The notes: generated by a model not told the origin, from the sequence alone. Counted from the stretch's first letter, positions 8,259 through 16,645 are shown. The stretch: 64,000 nt of DNA from Siphonobacter curvatus (GCF_002943425.1 NZ_PTRA01000001.1:3651573-3715572), one strand, 5' to 3'. Translations and numbers: made by a program.

Positions 8259-9659
8259 ATGTTCGGCTTAGAGACTGGAATTTTCTTTCTTCTGTGTATC
8301 TGCCTTTTTTGTGCGTGTGCCTTTGAATTCGTGAACGGTTTTCACGATACGGCCAATGCCGTAGCCACCGTAATCTACACTAACTCCCTGAAACCCAATA
8401 TTGCAGTAATTTGGTCAGGATTCTGTAACTTCCTTGGCGTGTTCTTCGGTGGTATTACCGTTGCCATGGGCATTGTAAACTTGCTACCGGTTGAACTGCT
8501 CATCGACCAAAATGTTTATCACGCAGTAGCGATGGTCCTATCCCTACTGCTGAGTGCCATCATCTGGAACCTGGGCACCTGGTACTTTGGTCTGCCCTCC
8601 TCTTCTTCCCACACACTGATTGGCTCAATCCTGGGCGTAGGTCTGGCCTACTCCCTGTTGCCTGAAAACGTATCGGGCGTGAGTTCTGTCAACTGGGACA
8701 AAGCGAAAGAAACGGGTTTTGCTCTACTTCTATCGCCGCTGGTAGGTTTCAGTCTGGTGATTATTCTGATGTTTATTCTGAAGCGTACCGTGAAGAATGA
8801 CATCATTTTCAAAGAACCCAAGAAAAATCAGACGCCTCCAACCTGGATTCGCGGTATTCTGATTATGACCTGTACGGGTGTTAGTTTCTTTCACGGCTCC
8901 AATGATGGACAGAAAGGCGTAGGTTTGATCATGCTGATTTTGATCGGTATCACGCCCGCTTATTTTGCTCTGGATGCCAGCAAGGATACCTCGCACCTTC
9001 AAACCAATCTGGTACAGATTCAGCAACTCGTCAACCGGATTGAAGAGCCGCGTCTGGCGACGTTAGATCAGGAACGTCTGCGGGTGGTTAAGGCCAGCAT
9101 TAATGATCTGGATAGCGTCATGAAGGCCACGAACGGTCATATTCCTCCCCAGCTTCGTCTGGAATCCAGAAAAGATATTCTTCTGATTTCAAGAGATTTG
9201 ACGAAAATTCAGAAAGACGGTGCCCTCACGCTCAACCGCGACGAAGCCGCTACACTGAGCAGTTCACTGTCGGCAATGAAATCTTACACGGAGTACGCCC
9301 CAACCTGGGTTATCTTGATGATTTCCCTTTCCTTAGGTCTGGGTACCATGGTGGGTTGGAAACGTATTGTAGTAACCGTCGGAGAGAAAATTGGTAAACA
9401 ACACCTGACCTACGCTCAGGGTGCCAGTGCCGAATTAGTCGCCGCTAGTACCATCGGTCTGTCGTCAGGATTGGGTTTACCCGTTTCTACTACGCACGTT
9501 CTTTCCTCAGGAATTGCCGGAAGTATGGTGGCCAACAAGGGTATTAAAAACTTGCAGGCCGGTACCATTCGTAACATTGTTCTGGCCTGGGTACTGACCC
9601 TGCCCGTATCGATGTTCCTGGCCGGTACGCTGTTTATCTTCTTCCGGGCCGTCTTGTAA
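8259..9659 (+). CDS. PiT-family inorganic phosphate transporter
   Basis: This is a 466-residue inner-membrane protein with about ten hydrophobic segments. The two inverted PiT repeats are visible: NGFHDTANAVATV near residues 26-37 with PSSSSHTLIGS after it, and the second-half counterparts ending in GLPVSTTHVLSSG around residue 410. Family members take up phosphate by coupling to H+ or Na+. A hydrophilic stretch of about 90 residues (roughly 240-345) separates the halves and is probably a cytoplasmic or periplasmic loop. There is no adjacent PhoU-like gene. A strong terminator follows at 9690. Confidence 0.93.
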   Translation: MFGLETGIFFLLCICLFCACAFEFVNGFHDTANAVATVIYTNSLKPNIAVIWSGFCNFLGVFFGGITVAMGIVNLLPVELLIDQNVYHAVAMVLSLLLSAIIWNLGTWYFGLPSSSSHTLIGSILGVGLAYSLLPENVSGVSSVNWDKAKETGFALLLSPLVGFSLVIILMFILKRTVKNDIIFKEPKKNQTPPTWIRGILIMTCTGVSFFHGSNDGQKGVGLIMLILIGITPAYFALDASKDTSHLQTNLVQIQQLVNRIEEPRLATLDQERLRVVKASINDLDSVMKATNGHIPPQLRLESRKDILLISRDLTKIQKDGALTLNRDEAATLSSSLSAMKSYTEYAPTWVILMISLSLGLGTMVGWKRIVVTVGEKIGKQHLTYAQGASAELVAASTIGLSSGLGLPVSTTHVLSSGIAGSMVANKGIKNLQAGTIRNIVLAWVLTLPVSMFLAGTLFIFFRAVL

Positions 9660-9689
9660 TTTTAGTTGTTTGTATTGTCAGATAATGAA

Positions 9690-9729
9690 AAAGGAAATCC
9701 CCCGAGAAGTCTCTCGGGGGATTTCCTTT
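9690..9729 (+). terminator. Intrinsic terminator after the PiT gene
   Basis: An 18-bp perfect stem (9690-9707 with 9712-9729) closes on a 4-base loop, with a central cccccgaga/tctcggggg part and flanking A and T stretches. It lies 31 bases after the PiT stop codon. Confidence 0.92.
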
Positions 9730-9754
9730 GTATAGGGTATTATTCCGATACGGG

Positions 9755-9806
9755 CACACCATGGGTTTCACCCATGGCTATTGCAATTGAATCCCTGCGG
9801 GGTTTG
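9755..9806. repeat. REP-like palindromic repeat
   Basis: It contains a perfect hairpin ccatgggt-ttc-acccatgg (9759-9777), followed by a link 'ctattgcaattgaat' and a GC-rich arm ccctgcggggttt. This two-part architecture is a common intergenic repeat style in Bacteroidota genomes and recalls REP sequences mobilised by RAYT (TnpA-REP) proteins. The RAYT link is general knowledge; no such gene is visible in this window. Confidence 0.5.
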
Positions 9807-9915
9807 ACTCTTCCAACCTCAGCGTAATGCAGGAGTAGTTAGAAACCAACTTTTTCAAAAAGCTTTTGATCTACCTCCACTCCTCACCCAACGACGATCA
9901 ACCCAAATCCAGCAA

Positions 9916-11097
9916 CTAATTTTCCAGCTCCTGAATGGCTAGCCAGCTCATCAGCCCCGCTCCAATTTCCAAGGCCTTTTCGTCAATATCGAACGTAGGC
10001 GTATGTACACCTGAGATGATGCCGCGATCTTCATTTCGTGTACCCAGGCGATAGAAGCAAGAATCGACTACCTGTGAGTAAAACGCGAAGTCTTCGCCCG
10101 CCATCCAGATGTCTAGATCGATAATATTCTCCTCCCCTACATAGGCTCCTGCTTCCGCCCGCAAGCGACGGGTCAGCTCGGGATGGTTTTCCAGGTACGG
10201 ATAGCCCCGGACAATGTCTACCACACAGGTAGCTCCCATGCTTTCAGCTAACCCTTCGGCCAGCTTCTGGATACGCTGGAGACCCTCTTCCCGCCAGACC
10301 TCATCCATACAACGGAAGGTACCTTCAATGTGTACTTCGTTAGGAATAACGTTCGTCGCTCCATCGGCGATTACCCGTCCAAAGGAAAGAACCGAAGGAG
10401 ATTTAGGCGGACGATTCCGCGAAATAACCTGCTGTAAGGCTACGATGAGATGCGAAGCAATGAGTACCGGATCGATTAAGGAATCGGGAGCCGCTCCGTG
10501 CCCACCCTTTCCTTTCACGGTTAGGTAAATTTCGTCGGTAGAAGCCATGTACATCCCTTCCCGAAACCCAATTTTACCCACGGGAATCTGCGGAGCTACG
10601 TGCTGACCAATCATGCCCGCCGGAGCCGGATTTTGCAGTACACCTTCCCGGATCATCATGGAAGCTCCCCCGGGGGCCTTCTCTTCACCGGGTTGAAACA
10701 CCAGTTTTACGGTCCCCTCAAATGCATCCTTTAGCTCCGTTAAGATACGGGCTACGCCCAGCAGCGAAGCCGTATGTACGTCATGGCCACAAGCGTGCAT
10801 GACACCCGGATTCTGACTTTTGTAGACGACATCATTGGCTTCCAGAATGGGTAGCGCATCCATATCGGCTCGCAGTCCTACGACCTTTTTCCCCGGATTT
10901 TTTCCTTCGATAACAGCCACCAATCCCGTATTAGCCAAGGGCGTCGCTTGTATGCCCAGACTTTGGAGCTGAGCAGCCACAAATTTCTGCGTTTCGTATT
11001 CTTGAAAAGATAGCTCGGGATGACTATGCAAATGCCGGCGGTTCGCTACAAAATCCATTGCGTAAGCGGCGGCCAGTGCTTTGATTTTCTCTTTCAT
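9916..11097 (-). CDS. M20 family amidohydrolase (hippurate hydrolase-like)
   Basis: This is a 393-residue cytoplasmic M20D-type metallopeptidase with the motif HACGHDVH (Cys103, His105), QPGEEKAPGGA near residue 137 and GQHVAPQIPVGKIG near 162. Family enzymes hydrolyse N-acyl amino acids or related amides using two metal ions. The frame extends upstream to 11196, but the ATG at 11097 overlaps the stop of the upstream small gene in an ATGA arrangement, and the family N-terminus begins shortly after, so this start is preferred. The ATGA overlap implies translational coupling with the 107-residue protein upstream. Exact substrate unknown. Confidence 0.92.
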   Translation of the reverse strand: MKEKIKALAAAYAMDFVANRRHLHSHPELSFQEYETQKFVAAQLQSLGIQATPLANTGLVAVIEGKNPGKKVVGLRADMDALPILEANDVVYKSQNPGVMHACGHDVHTASLLGVARILTELKDAFEGTVKLVFQPGEEKAPGGASMMIREGVLQNPAPAGMIGQHVAPQIPVGKIGFREGMYMASTDEIYLTVKGKGGHGAAPDSLIDPVLIASHLIVALQQVISRNRPPKSPSVLSFGRVIADGATNVIPNEVHIEGTFRCMDEVWREEGLQRIQKLAEGLAESMGATCVVDIVRGYPYLENHPELTRRLRAEAGAYVGEENIIDLDIWMAGEDFAFYSQVVDSCFYRLGTRNEDRGIISGVHTPTFDIDEKALEIGAGLMSWLAIQELEN

Positions 11098-11417
11098 TCG
11101 TGATGTAACCATTGCTGTACCTCTTTTTTCAGGGACGGCAAATGAGTTTTTAGTAAAGTCCAAATACGGTCCCACGAGTCCTCCTGGGAATGGCAAAATT
11201 GAAGAATCGATTGCGTCGCCGTAAATGTAATAACCGAATTTATTTCTACTAAGCGACCCAGTGCTCGGCCAATAAGCCTGATTTCCCGCTCCAGGGTCTC
11301 TTGCAAAAGTACATTGGTATCCTCTTCCTCGAATACAAAGCCGGTTCCTAATGAAGACTCAATTTCATGAATGGACAACTCAATTTCAAAGAGACATTTT
11401 TCTTCATACGTCTTCAT
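11094..11417 (-). CDS. Small helical protein of unknown function, coupled to the M20 gene
   Basis: This is a 107-residue acidic, mostly helical protein without a signal peptide or membrane segment. I do not recognise a family. The case for it being a real gene is positional: it starts with ATG at 11417, its TGA overlaps the ATG of the M20 amidohydrolase by the classic ATGA arrangement, and no other supported gene occupies this stretch. It contains repeated Leu/Ile spacing suggestive of a helical bundle (HEIESSLG, LQETLEREIRLIGRALGRLVEI). It may be a partner of the hydrolase, but that is inference. Confidence 0.65.
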   Translation of the reverse strand: MKTYEEKCLFEIELSIHEIESSLGTGFVFEEEDTNVLLQETLEREIRLIGRALGRLVEINSVITFTATQSILQFCHSQEDSWDRIWTLLKTHLPSLKKEVQQWLHHE

Positions 11418-11452
11418 ACAGGCTCTAACAGAAATTGGCGGAATTAATTAAT

Positions 11453-11529
11453 CAATCCAAAACGTTACTTTCGTACACTTTTACGTATCACCGTGAAGGC
11501 TGATCCAATGAAATACTCGTTTTGGATTG
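11453..11529. promoter_or_regulatory. Inverted repeat in the divergent promoter region
   Basis: caatccaaaacg (11453-11464) and its exact reverse complement cgttttggattg (11518-11529) lie between the divergent genes starting at 11417 (minus) and 11653 (plus, ECF sigma). The arm centres are 65 bases apart, too far for a simple hairpin terminator, so a pair of regulator or sigma-factor recognition sites in opposite orientation is plausible. Confidence 0.45.
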
Positions 11530-11652
11530 CACAAAAATAGAACTCATTGGGGCGTTCTAGCCTTATAGTAAAAATTTTAAGAAAGTTCCAACCTTTTTTT
11601 CAACAAGCGTGTCCTCCAACCGGAGGAGCAATACATGGCTTGATCTTTACGA

Positions 11653-12198
11653 ATGGTTTTTGATGAACATGAGCTGGTAATGGGCTGCCGCCGAAAGGAT
11701 CGCGTCTCGCAGCGTCGTCTATACGACGCCTTTGCGGGCCGTATGCTGGTGGTATGTCTCCGCTACGTCAAAAGCCGCGACGAGGCCGAGGACATTTTGC
11801 AGGAATCTTTCATCAAGGTTTTTGACAAAATTGACACCTTCCGCTTCGAGTGCCCCTTAGTGGCCTGGATCAAACGCATTGTAGTCAATACCACGCTGAA
11901 TTACCTGCGGGACAATCGCCGGTATCGTTTTACTGAAGAACTCGACCATGTAGCGGAGGAAGTGGCTACCACGTTTTCAGAAGAACTTCACTGGAAAGAC
12001 CTGCTCCAACTTGTTCAAGAACTACCTCCCGGCTGTCGGGCGGTATTCAACCTCTATGCGATCGAAGGGTATCAGCACCAGGAAATTGCAAGTATGCTGG
12101 GTATTTCGGAAGGAACTTCCAAATCGCAGTATAGCCGGGCGAAGAGCCTCTTGCAACGCATGTTGACGAACCACCGTATGACTGAAAATGGACATTAA
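11653..12198 (+). CDS. ECF-type RNA polymerase sigma factor
   Basis: This 181-residue protein has the two-domain layout of extracytoplasmic-function sigma factors. Region 2 covers about residues 20-90 (RDEAEDILQESFIKVF, then PLVAWIKRIVVNTTLNYLRDNRR). Region 4 covers about residues 115-170, with the helix-turn-helix YQHQEIASMLGISEGTSKS. Such factors redirect RNA polymerase to a small set of promoters and are usually held by a membrane-bound anti-sigma factor. The gene 12 bases downstream encodes a protein with an anti-sigma-like N-terminus, which fits as its partner. No FecR gene is adjacent. Confidence 0.93.
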   Translation: MVFDEHELVMGCRRKDRVSQRRLYDAFAGRMLVVCLRYVKSRDEAEDILQESFIKVFDKIDTFRFECPLVAWIKRIVVNTTLNYLRDNRRYRFTEELDHVAEEVATTFSEELHWKDLLQLVQELPPGCRAVFNLYAIEGYQHQEIASMLGISEGTSKSQYSRAKSLLQRMLTNHRMTENGH

Positions 12199-12210
12199 AG
12201 AATACTGGGC

Positions 12211-13707
12211 ATGAGCCAGATAGAACCAAACGATTTCGAAGAACAATGGCGTAAAGCTTTTGATGAAGCTTCCGAGCCCCCAAGTGAAGGGCTTTGGAGT
12301 CGCATTGAGCAGGAGCTTCCGCCTGAGCAGCCGATTGGCCTGCCCTTTTTCTGGGTAGGTGTGGTGCTCTTGTTTCTGGTAAGTCTGGGTAGTCTGGGAT
12401 GGTGGTACAGCCATCGGAATGACACCACAAAAGATTCGGTTGCATCCACGCCCGCGGTAACCCTTCAAAACGCTGGTCGCTCTTCGGGAAAAAGTCCGGT
12501 GACCCGCCCGGAAACTAACGTTTCGGGACAGATTGCTGCTGCACCGCTTCCGGCAACGGGAAAACCGGATGCCTCAGGAGTCATAGCCTCGTCACAGAAC
12601 TCCAATCGAAAAAAATTGATTACGCCTGGTTCTGTTTCACGCTCTAATTCAACAGCCCGCTGGACATTGGATCGGAATACGTTCATTAAGAAGCCAACAC
12701 GCGTCATTACTGATCTAAACGTCAATACAACCACACCCGCAGCAGGGATTATTCAACCCCTTACCCCGTCTTCGTTGTCGCTTGTTCCCACGGATAGCAA
12801 CGCGGCAACGCGAGTAGCGTTACTGCTCCAGCAGGCCGCTACCAAACCCTGGTCTTTATACGCGATCAAGGCCCAGCCGAAGCAACCCACAGTAGCCATG
12901 CCTGTTTTACCGGGTAAAAGCCTACCGCTGGCTAAATTTTGGATGAGTCTGAACGCTGGCATTATACGGTTTAATCCTTCCGTAAGTTCCGTGACTTCTT
13001 TTCCTGCGTATGACAGTTTCTCGTATAGCCAGTCTCCACTATCCCAGCGAGTTACCCCTACATCAGAACCCAACTATACGAAAAAAGGCACGCATATTTC
13101 GTATCAGCTGGAATGGCTAGCGGGTGCTCGGCTCTCGCGGCACTGGTACCTGGAAAGTGGCGTTCAATTTTTACGCGGCCATTCGACCCTGAACAATAAT
13201 CTGGTACTGATTCAGGGTTCTGGCATCAGCAATGCGTTTGCCTATCAGCTCAACTATAATAAATCGGATCAGGTGCCGAATAGCCCGGCTCCACCGGGCT
13301 CGACTCAGCAGGCGACCAATGGACTATACACCCCGAACTCCTTCCGGTACACGTTTGAATACCTCTCCGTTCCGGTAAGTGTGGGGTATGAATTCCGTCC
13401 CGGCAAGCGTTTGAATTACTTCGTCTCGGGCGGGTTATCAGCGGATTTTTTCCTGAGAAACGTGCTCGTGGATGATTCGTACATCGGTATTCCTCCGGCG
13501 GAATACGGTCCGAAAGATGGCATTTACCGGAATATATCCCTCAGTACCACGGCGAATGCAGGAGCTAATTATCGGTTGAATCGGAAGACTTCCCTGAATG
13601 TAAAAACCTTCGTTCGTAAAAGCGTCATGAATGGCTTACAAGGTGATTACCTCAAAATACATCCCGTCACGTTAGGCGTGGGTATGGGCATTCGCCGGGA
13701 TTTCTAA
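12211..13707 (+). CDS. Fusion of an anti-sigma-like inner-membrane segment and an outer-membrane beta-barrel-like domain
   Basis: The 498-residue protein has three parts. Residues 1-40 are acidic and cytoplasmic-looking (FEEQWRKAFDEASEPPSEGLWSRIEQEL), a pattern seen at the start of Bacteroidota anti-sigma-type proteins. Residues 45-66 form one hydrophobic transmembrane helix. Residues 70-240 are a Ser/Thr/Pro/Ala-rich linker, and about 245-498 alternate strands with aromatic girdles and end in GVGMGIRRDF, resembling an outer-membrane beta-barrel protein. It follows the sigma factor by 12 bases and is surely co-transcribed. The arrangement suggests a single chain linking an outer-membrane or periplasmic sensor to the sigma factor; that mechanism is inference. 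Confidence 0.75.
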   Translation: MSQIEPNDFEEQWRKAFDEASEPPSEGLWSRIEQELPPEQPIGLPFFWVGVVLLFLVSLGSLGWWYSHRNDTTKDSVASTPAVTLQNAGRSSGKSPVTRPETNVSGQIAAAPLPATGKPDASGVIASSQNSNRKKLITPGSVSRSNSTARWTLDRNTFIKKPTRVITDLNVNTTTPAAGIIQPLTPSSLSLVPTDSNAATRVALLLQQAATKPWSLYAIKAQPKQPTVAMPVLPGKSLPLAKFWMSLNAGIIRFNPSVSSVTSFPAYDSFSYSQSPLSQRVTPTSEPNYTKKGTHISYQLEWLAGARLSRHWYLESGVQFLRGHSTLNNNLVLIQGSGISNAFAYQLNYNKSDQVPNSPAPPGSTQQATNGLYTPNSFRYTFEYLSVPVSVGYEFRPGKRLNYFVSGGLSADFFLRNVLVDDSYIGIPPAEYGPKDGIYRNISLSTTANAGANYRLNRKTSLNVKTFVRKSVMNGLQGDYLKIHPVTLGVGMGIRRDF

Positions 13708-13726
13708 TCCGAAGAAAATACTTCTT

Positions 13727-13765
13727 ACAAAAAGGTTCGGGACCAGGTGTTTCGAACCTTTTTGT
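13727..13765 (+). terminator. Intrinsic terminator after the sigma/barrel operon
   Basis: Arms acaaaaaggttcg (13727-13739) and cgaacctttttgt (13753-13765) are perfectly complementary over 13 bp with a 13-base loop. The hairpin lies 20 bases after the stop codon. Its A/T-rich base could also serve the opposing toxin gene ending at 13805. Confidence 0.85.
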
Positions 13766-13804
13766 TTGGTGTGAAAAGCAGAAGGAGTACGCTTGTTTTC
13801 TTTC

Positions 13805-14203
13805 CTACCAAATCACCTTTAACCCATCTACCACGTACTTTTTGATTTGATCATCGTTACTGATGAGCGTGTACCGATTTTGAATGGCCTGCCAGATTAA
13901 CATCCGGTCGAAGGGATCTTTGTGGTACGTGGAGGCTAACTGATGATAGCTGGCGGCGTCCTCCGCCGAAAACTCCGTAATGGAAAACCGCATTTCCCGG
14001 CAAGCTTTGGGAAAATCCTGCGGGGTAAATACATCTAAATCTAATTTATCCAGAGCGTACTTAATGGAAATTTCCCAAAAACTAATCGTACTGATGACAA
14101 TTTCGTTGGTGGGATCTTCCAGCACCCGTCTAACCTTTTCGGATAGTTTTTCGGGTTCGGTTACGGCCCAGATCATGGCATGCGTATCTAACAAATAGGT
14201 CAT
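13805..14203 (-). CDS. PIN-domain toxin of a type II toxin-antitoxin pair (VapC-like)
   Basis: This 132-residue PIN-domain protein begins MTYLLDTHAMIW. PIN nucleases use clustered acidic residues to bind metal ions and cut RNA. Here the expected set is visible: Asp6, Glu44 (SFWEISIK), Asp96/Asp99 (KDPFDRML) and Asp117/Asp118 (SNDDQI). The DPFDRML motif is typical of the subgroup often paired with Phd-type antitoxins. Its ATG overlaps the end of the upstream antitoxin by 4 bases, so the two are translationally coupled. The specific RNA target is unknown. Confidence 0.9.
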   Translation of the reverse strand: MTYLLDTHAMIWAVTEPEKLSEKVRRVLEDPTNEIVISTISFWEISIKYALDKLDLDVFTPQDFPKACREMRFSITEFSAEDAASYHQLASTYHKDPFDRMLIWQAIQNRYTLISNDDQIKKYVVDGLKVIW

Positions 14204-14433
14204 ACTTCGAGAAACTCTTCTTCAGTCATTTGATAATTATCCTTGAAAACCACCTTTCCTTTTCCGCGTAAAATCCCCAGCGTTCTGGGTTGCAATTCTT
14301 CTTCTTTGGGAATCAGGAAGGCTTTGATTTCTTTCTTCTTGCCAAAGGTGATGGCAATTCGCTCTCCGGCTTCCACCTCTTTCAGGACTTCCGAGAAATG
14401 GGTTTTTACTTCACCGACTGTCATTGTTTTCAT
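14200..14433 (-). CDS. Phd/YefM-family antitoxin
   Basis: This is a 77-residue protein reading MKTMTVGEVKTHFSEVLKEVEAGERIAI, the standard Phd/YefM N-terminal DNA-binding and dimerization fold. The acidic, flexible C-terminus (DNYQMTEEEFLEV) would wrap the toxin. The frame extends to an ATG at 14457, but family alignment favours the ATG at 14433. It overlaps the PIN toxin gene by 4 bases. Such pairs repress their own promoter; a tandem ttgtcaag repeat lies just upstream. Confidence 0.88.
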   Translation of the reverse strand: MKTMTVGEVKTHFSEVLKEVEAGERIAITFGKKKEIKAFLIPKEEELQPRTLGILRGKGKVVFKDNYQMTEEEFLEV

Positions 14434-14470
14434 AATTTCCAAATAGTTATCATCCAAAGTAAAGATTTTC

Positions 14471-14486
14471 TTGTCAAGTTGTCAAG
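14471..14486. promoter_or_regulatory. Tandem ttgtcaag repeat, candidate autoregulatory site
   Basis: Two adjacent copies of ttgtcaag lie 38 bases upstream of the preferred antitoxin start, where a Phd-type repressor would be expected to bind. Placement and repetition are the only evidence. Confidence 0.35.
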
Positions 14487-14635
14487 TAATACTTTAACTG
14501 GATTTTAGTCGTAGCCTATTAAATCCCTTTCAGTTACGTCGAATACTGACTGAACTAGCCTTTGAGCCTGTGCTTTTTTGCGGGAATAGTTGCTTCATGG
14601 AGTGGCCATCGTTGGCCCCAGTCATTAACGAAAGA

Positions 14636-14675
14636 AACCGTTTAGCCTGGTAAAACAGTACCAAACTAAACGGTT
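14636..14675. terminator. Hairpin downstream of the SDR gene
   Basis: Outer arms aaccgtttag (14636-14645) and ctaaacggtt (14666-14675) pair perfectly, and an inner tggta/tacca stem extends the hairpin. It lies 23 bases past the stop codon of the minus-strand SDR gene. The T-run is weak, so termination is likely but not certain. Confidence 0.5.
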
Positions 14676-14697
14676 CAAAAGAGGCTTTCGACTTACC

Positions 14698-15516
14698 TTA
14701 TTCCGTATAATCAGCCGAACGACTGATGTCTTCCCAGGCCTTGCTATGCTTGAGTTCGTTTTCCAGTTTTTGCTGGTAACGCTCTACGGCCCAGGCACCC
14801 AGTTGTAGGCGTAGCGGAGGCTCCTCACGATCTGCCAGTCCAATCAGAATTTCAGCGGCTTTTACGGGATCGCCCACCTGTTTGCCATTCGTTTTTTCGA
14901 AATAATCCCGAATCTTTCCGGCCGTTTCGGCGTACTCCGGCAGGGGTTCGGCCATTTTGATGGATGAACCGGCAAATTCCGTACGGAATGGTCCGGGTTC
15001 AATAATCGTCACCTTGATTCCAAAGGGTCTGATTTCCTGAGCTACACTTTCGAAAATTCCTTCCAGAGCGTATTTGGAGCCGTTGTACATCGAAAGTCCC
15101 GGCGTAGAGACGAGTCCCGCAATCGACGAAAGCACCTGGATGTATCCTTTTTTCTGCTCCCGCATGAGGGGCAGCACGGCTTTGGTGACATTGATGGTAC
15201 CAAATACATTCGTGTCAAACTGCGTTCGTAACTCTTCCTGACTTACTTCCTCCAGCCCCCCGCCCAAGCCATAGCCGGCGTTGTTGATCAGTACGTCGAT
15301 CCGACCGAAGCGTTCATGAGCCGAGGATACGGCTGAATTGATTGCCTCCAGATCGGTAATATCAAGCGGCAGGGTAAGTAGATTTTCGGATTCCCCTAAT
15401 TCCTGTAACGTTTCAACGCGGCGGGCTGTCGCAACGACCTGCTCGCCTTTTTGCAAGAGTTGACGGGCGATTTGCTGACCAAACCCCGATGAACAACCCG
15501 TAATGAACCAAACCAT
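14698..15516 (-). CDS. Short-chain dehydrogenase/reductase
   Basis: This is a 272-residue classical SDR with the Rossmann motif TGCSSGFG at residues 6-13, the NNAGYG motif near residue 85, the catalytic Ser in the SSIAG segment and the YxxxK pair in YNGSKYALEG near residue 150. Family members reduce or oxidise carbonyl and alcohol groups using NAD(P)(H); an Arg pair (ATARR) after beta-2 suggests NADP(H). It is a cytoplasmic, stand-alone gene. The substrate cannot be predicted. Confidence 0.92.
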   Translation of the reverse strand: MVWFITGCSSGFGQQIARQLLQKGEQVVATARRVETLQELGESENLLTLPLDITDLEAINSAVSSAHERFGRIDVLINNAGYGLGGGLEEVSQEELRTQFDTNVFGTINVTKAVLPLMREQKKGYIQVLSSIAGLVSTPGLSMYNGSKYALEGIFESVAQEIRPFGIKVTIIEPGPFRTEFAGSSIKMAEPLPEYAETAGKIRDYFEKTNGKQVGDPVKAAEILIGLADREEPPLRLQLGAWAVERYQQKLENELKHSKAWEDISRSADYTE

Positions 15517-15544
15517 GATCTCTGTATTTAAGAGTGAATGTTGG

Positions 15545-15712
15545 AGGCGTTTGAGGTGGCTTGACGTTTGAGAAAGGTATCAAGTTTAAGAGGGTTTAAG
15601 GTTTGAATGAACTTCTCCAAACTTCAAAACGGCTCGAACCGTCATTGCTATTTTTCCACCCCTAAACCTTTCAAACCTCAAACTTTATTAAACCGTAAAC
15701 CTCACCAAACCT
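15545..15712. repeat. Intergenic repeat of TTTGAGG / CCTCAAA units
   Basis: The left half is rich in gtttgag and ggtttaaggtttga units and the right half carries the complementary tcaaacctcaaac-type units, giving an imperfect long inverted repeat between two minus-strand genes. It resembles the element at 6096-6325 in composition and layout. No gene is visible in it. Confidence 0.4.
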
Positions 15713-15718
15713 AAAGTC

Positions 15719-16645
15719 CTACGACTTACTCAAAATTGATACCAGGGCTGGTTTGAGTTCGGGATACAGGTATTGAAAATCGGTTTCCAGCCGAATTCGC
15801 TGGTTTAAGACATAATTGCCTCCTAGTACCACAACGGCCATTTCCCCAAATAGTGGCTTCAGTACCCAGTCCGGAACCTTGGGCGCCCAGTAGGGTTTAT
15901 GCAGCACTTCAGCCGTGGTACGTACCAGTTCTTCATTGGTGACGGGATGCGGGGCTACGGCGTTGTAGGCTCCCGTCCAGCTCGGGTTTTCCAGAGCTTC
16001 GATGTACATTCGGCAGAGGTCGTCGGTATGAATCCAGCTGATGTACTGTTTTCCCGAGCCGAGTGGCGAACCAATCCCCAGTTTCACGGGAATCAGAAAA
16101 CTTTTCAAGGCTCCCCCCTTGGTGTCCAGCACAATACCCGTACGGAGTTTGGAAGTTCGAATCCCCAGAGCAGCCAATTCATCAGCCGCCGCTTCCCATT
16201 GCACCACCACATCGGCCAAATAATCGATACCAGGGGTATATTGTTCGGAGAGCCATTCGGCACCCGTATCGGCTCCGTAATAGCTAATGCCCGAAGCGGA
16301 AACGAAGGATTCAAAACGATGGCCAGTTTCGCGGAGTTTGCGGGCGATCAGTCCAATGGTTTTCGTACGGCTGTCGATAATTTCCTGTTTGCGTTCGTCC
16401 GTCCAGCGACCTTCTGCGATGCCCGCTCCGGCCAGATGGATCAGGTACTGACTTTCGGCGAGGGCTTTTTCATCGAGTTCATTTTTACTGACGTCCCAGC
16501 GATACTGCTTGACTTTCGGATCAATGCTGGCTTCGCTTTTACTGCCCCGGGTGAGGTAGGCTACGGCATAGCCGCGTTCAAGTAGTAATTCGGTGAGTCG
16601 TGTACCAATCAGACCGGTACCCCCCGTGAGCAGAACTTGTTTCAT
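15719..16645 (-). CDS. TIGR01777-family NAD(P)-binding protein (SDR39U1/YfcH-like epimerase)
   Basis: This 308-residue protein has an N-terminal Rossmann motif (LLTGGTGLIG, residues 5-14) and the family-typical YRWDVSK, HLAGAGIAEGRWT and SGISYYG segments. The C-terminal DUF1731-like part includes YNAVAPHPVTNEELV and VVLGGNYVLNQRI. The family is annotated as nucleoside-diphosphate-sugar epimerase-like; its true reaction is not established. The start ATG at 16645 directly precedes the nucleotide-binding strand. It is transcribed away from the glycerophosphodiesterase gene. Confidence 0.92.
   Translation of the reverse strand: MKQVLLTGGTGLIGTRLTELLLERGYAVAYLTRGSKSEASIDPKVKQYRWDVSKNELDEKALAESQYLIHLAGAGIAEGRWTDERKQEIIDSRTKTIGLIARKLRETGHRFESFVSASGISYYGADTGAEWLSEQYTPGIDYLADVVVQWEAAADELAALGIRTSKLRTGIVLDTKGGALKSFLIPVKLGIGSPLGSGKQYISWIHTDDLCRMYIEALENPSWTGAYNAVAPHPVTNEELVRTTAEVLHKPYWAPKVPDWVLKPLFGEMAVVVLGGNYVLNQRIRLETDFQYLYPELKPALVSILSKS

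Noticed and set aside
15899..16585. 228-codon open frame on the plus strand
   Set aside because: Antisense to the TIGR01777-family gene; no recognisable protein.
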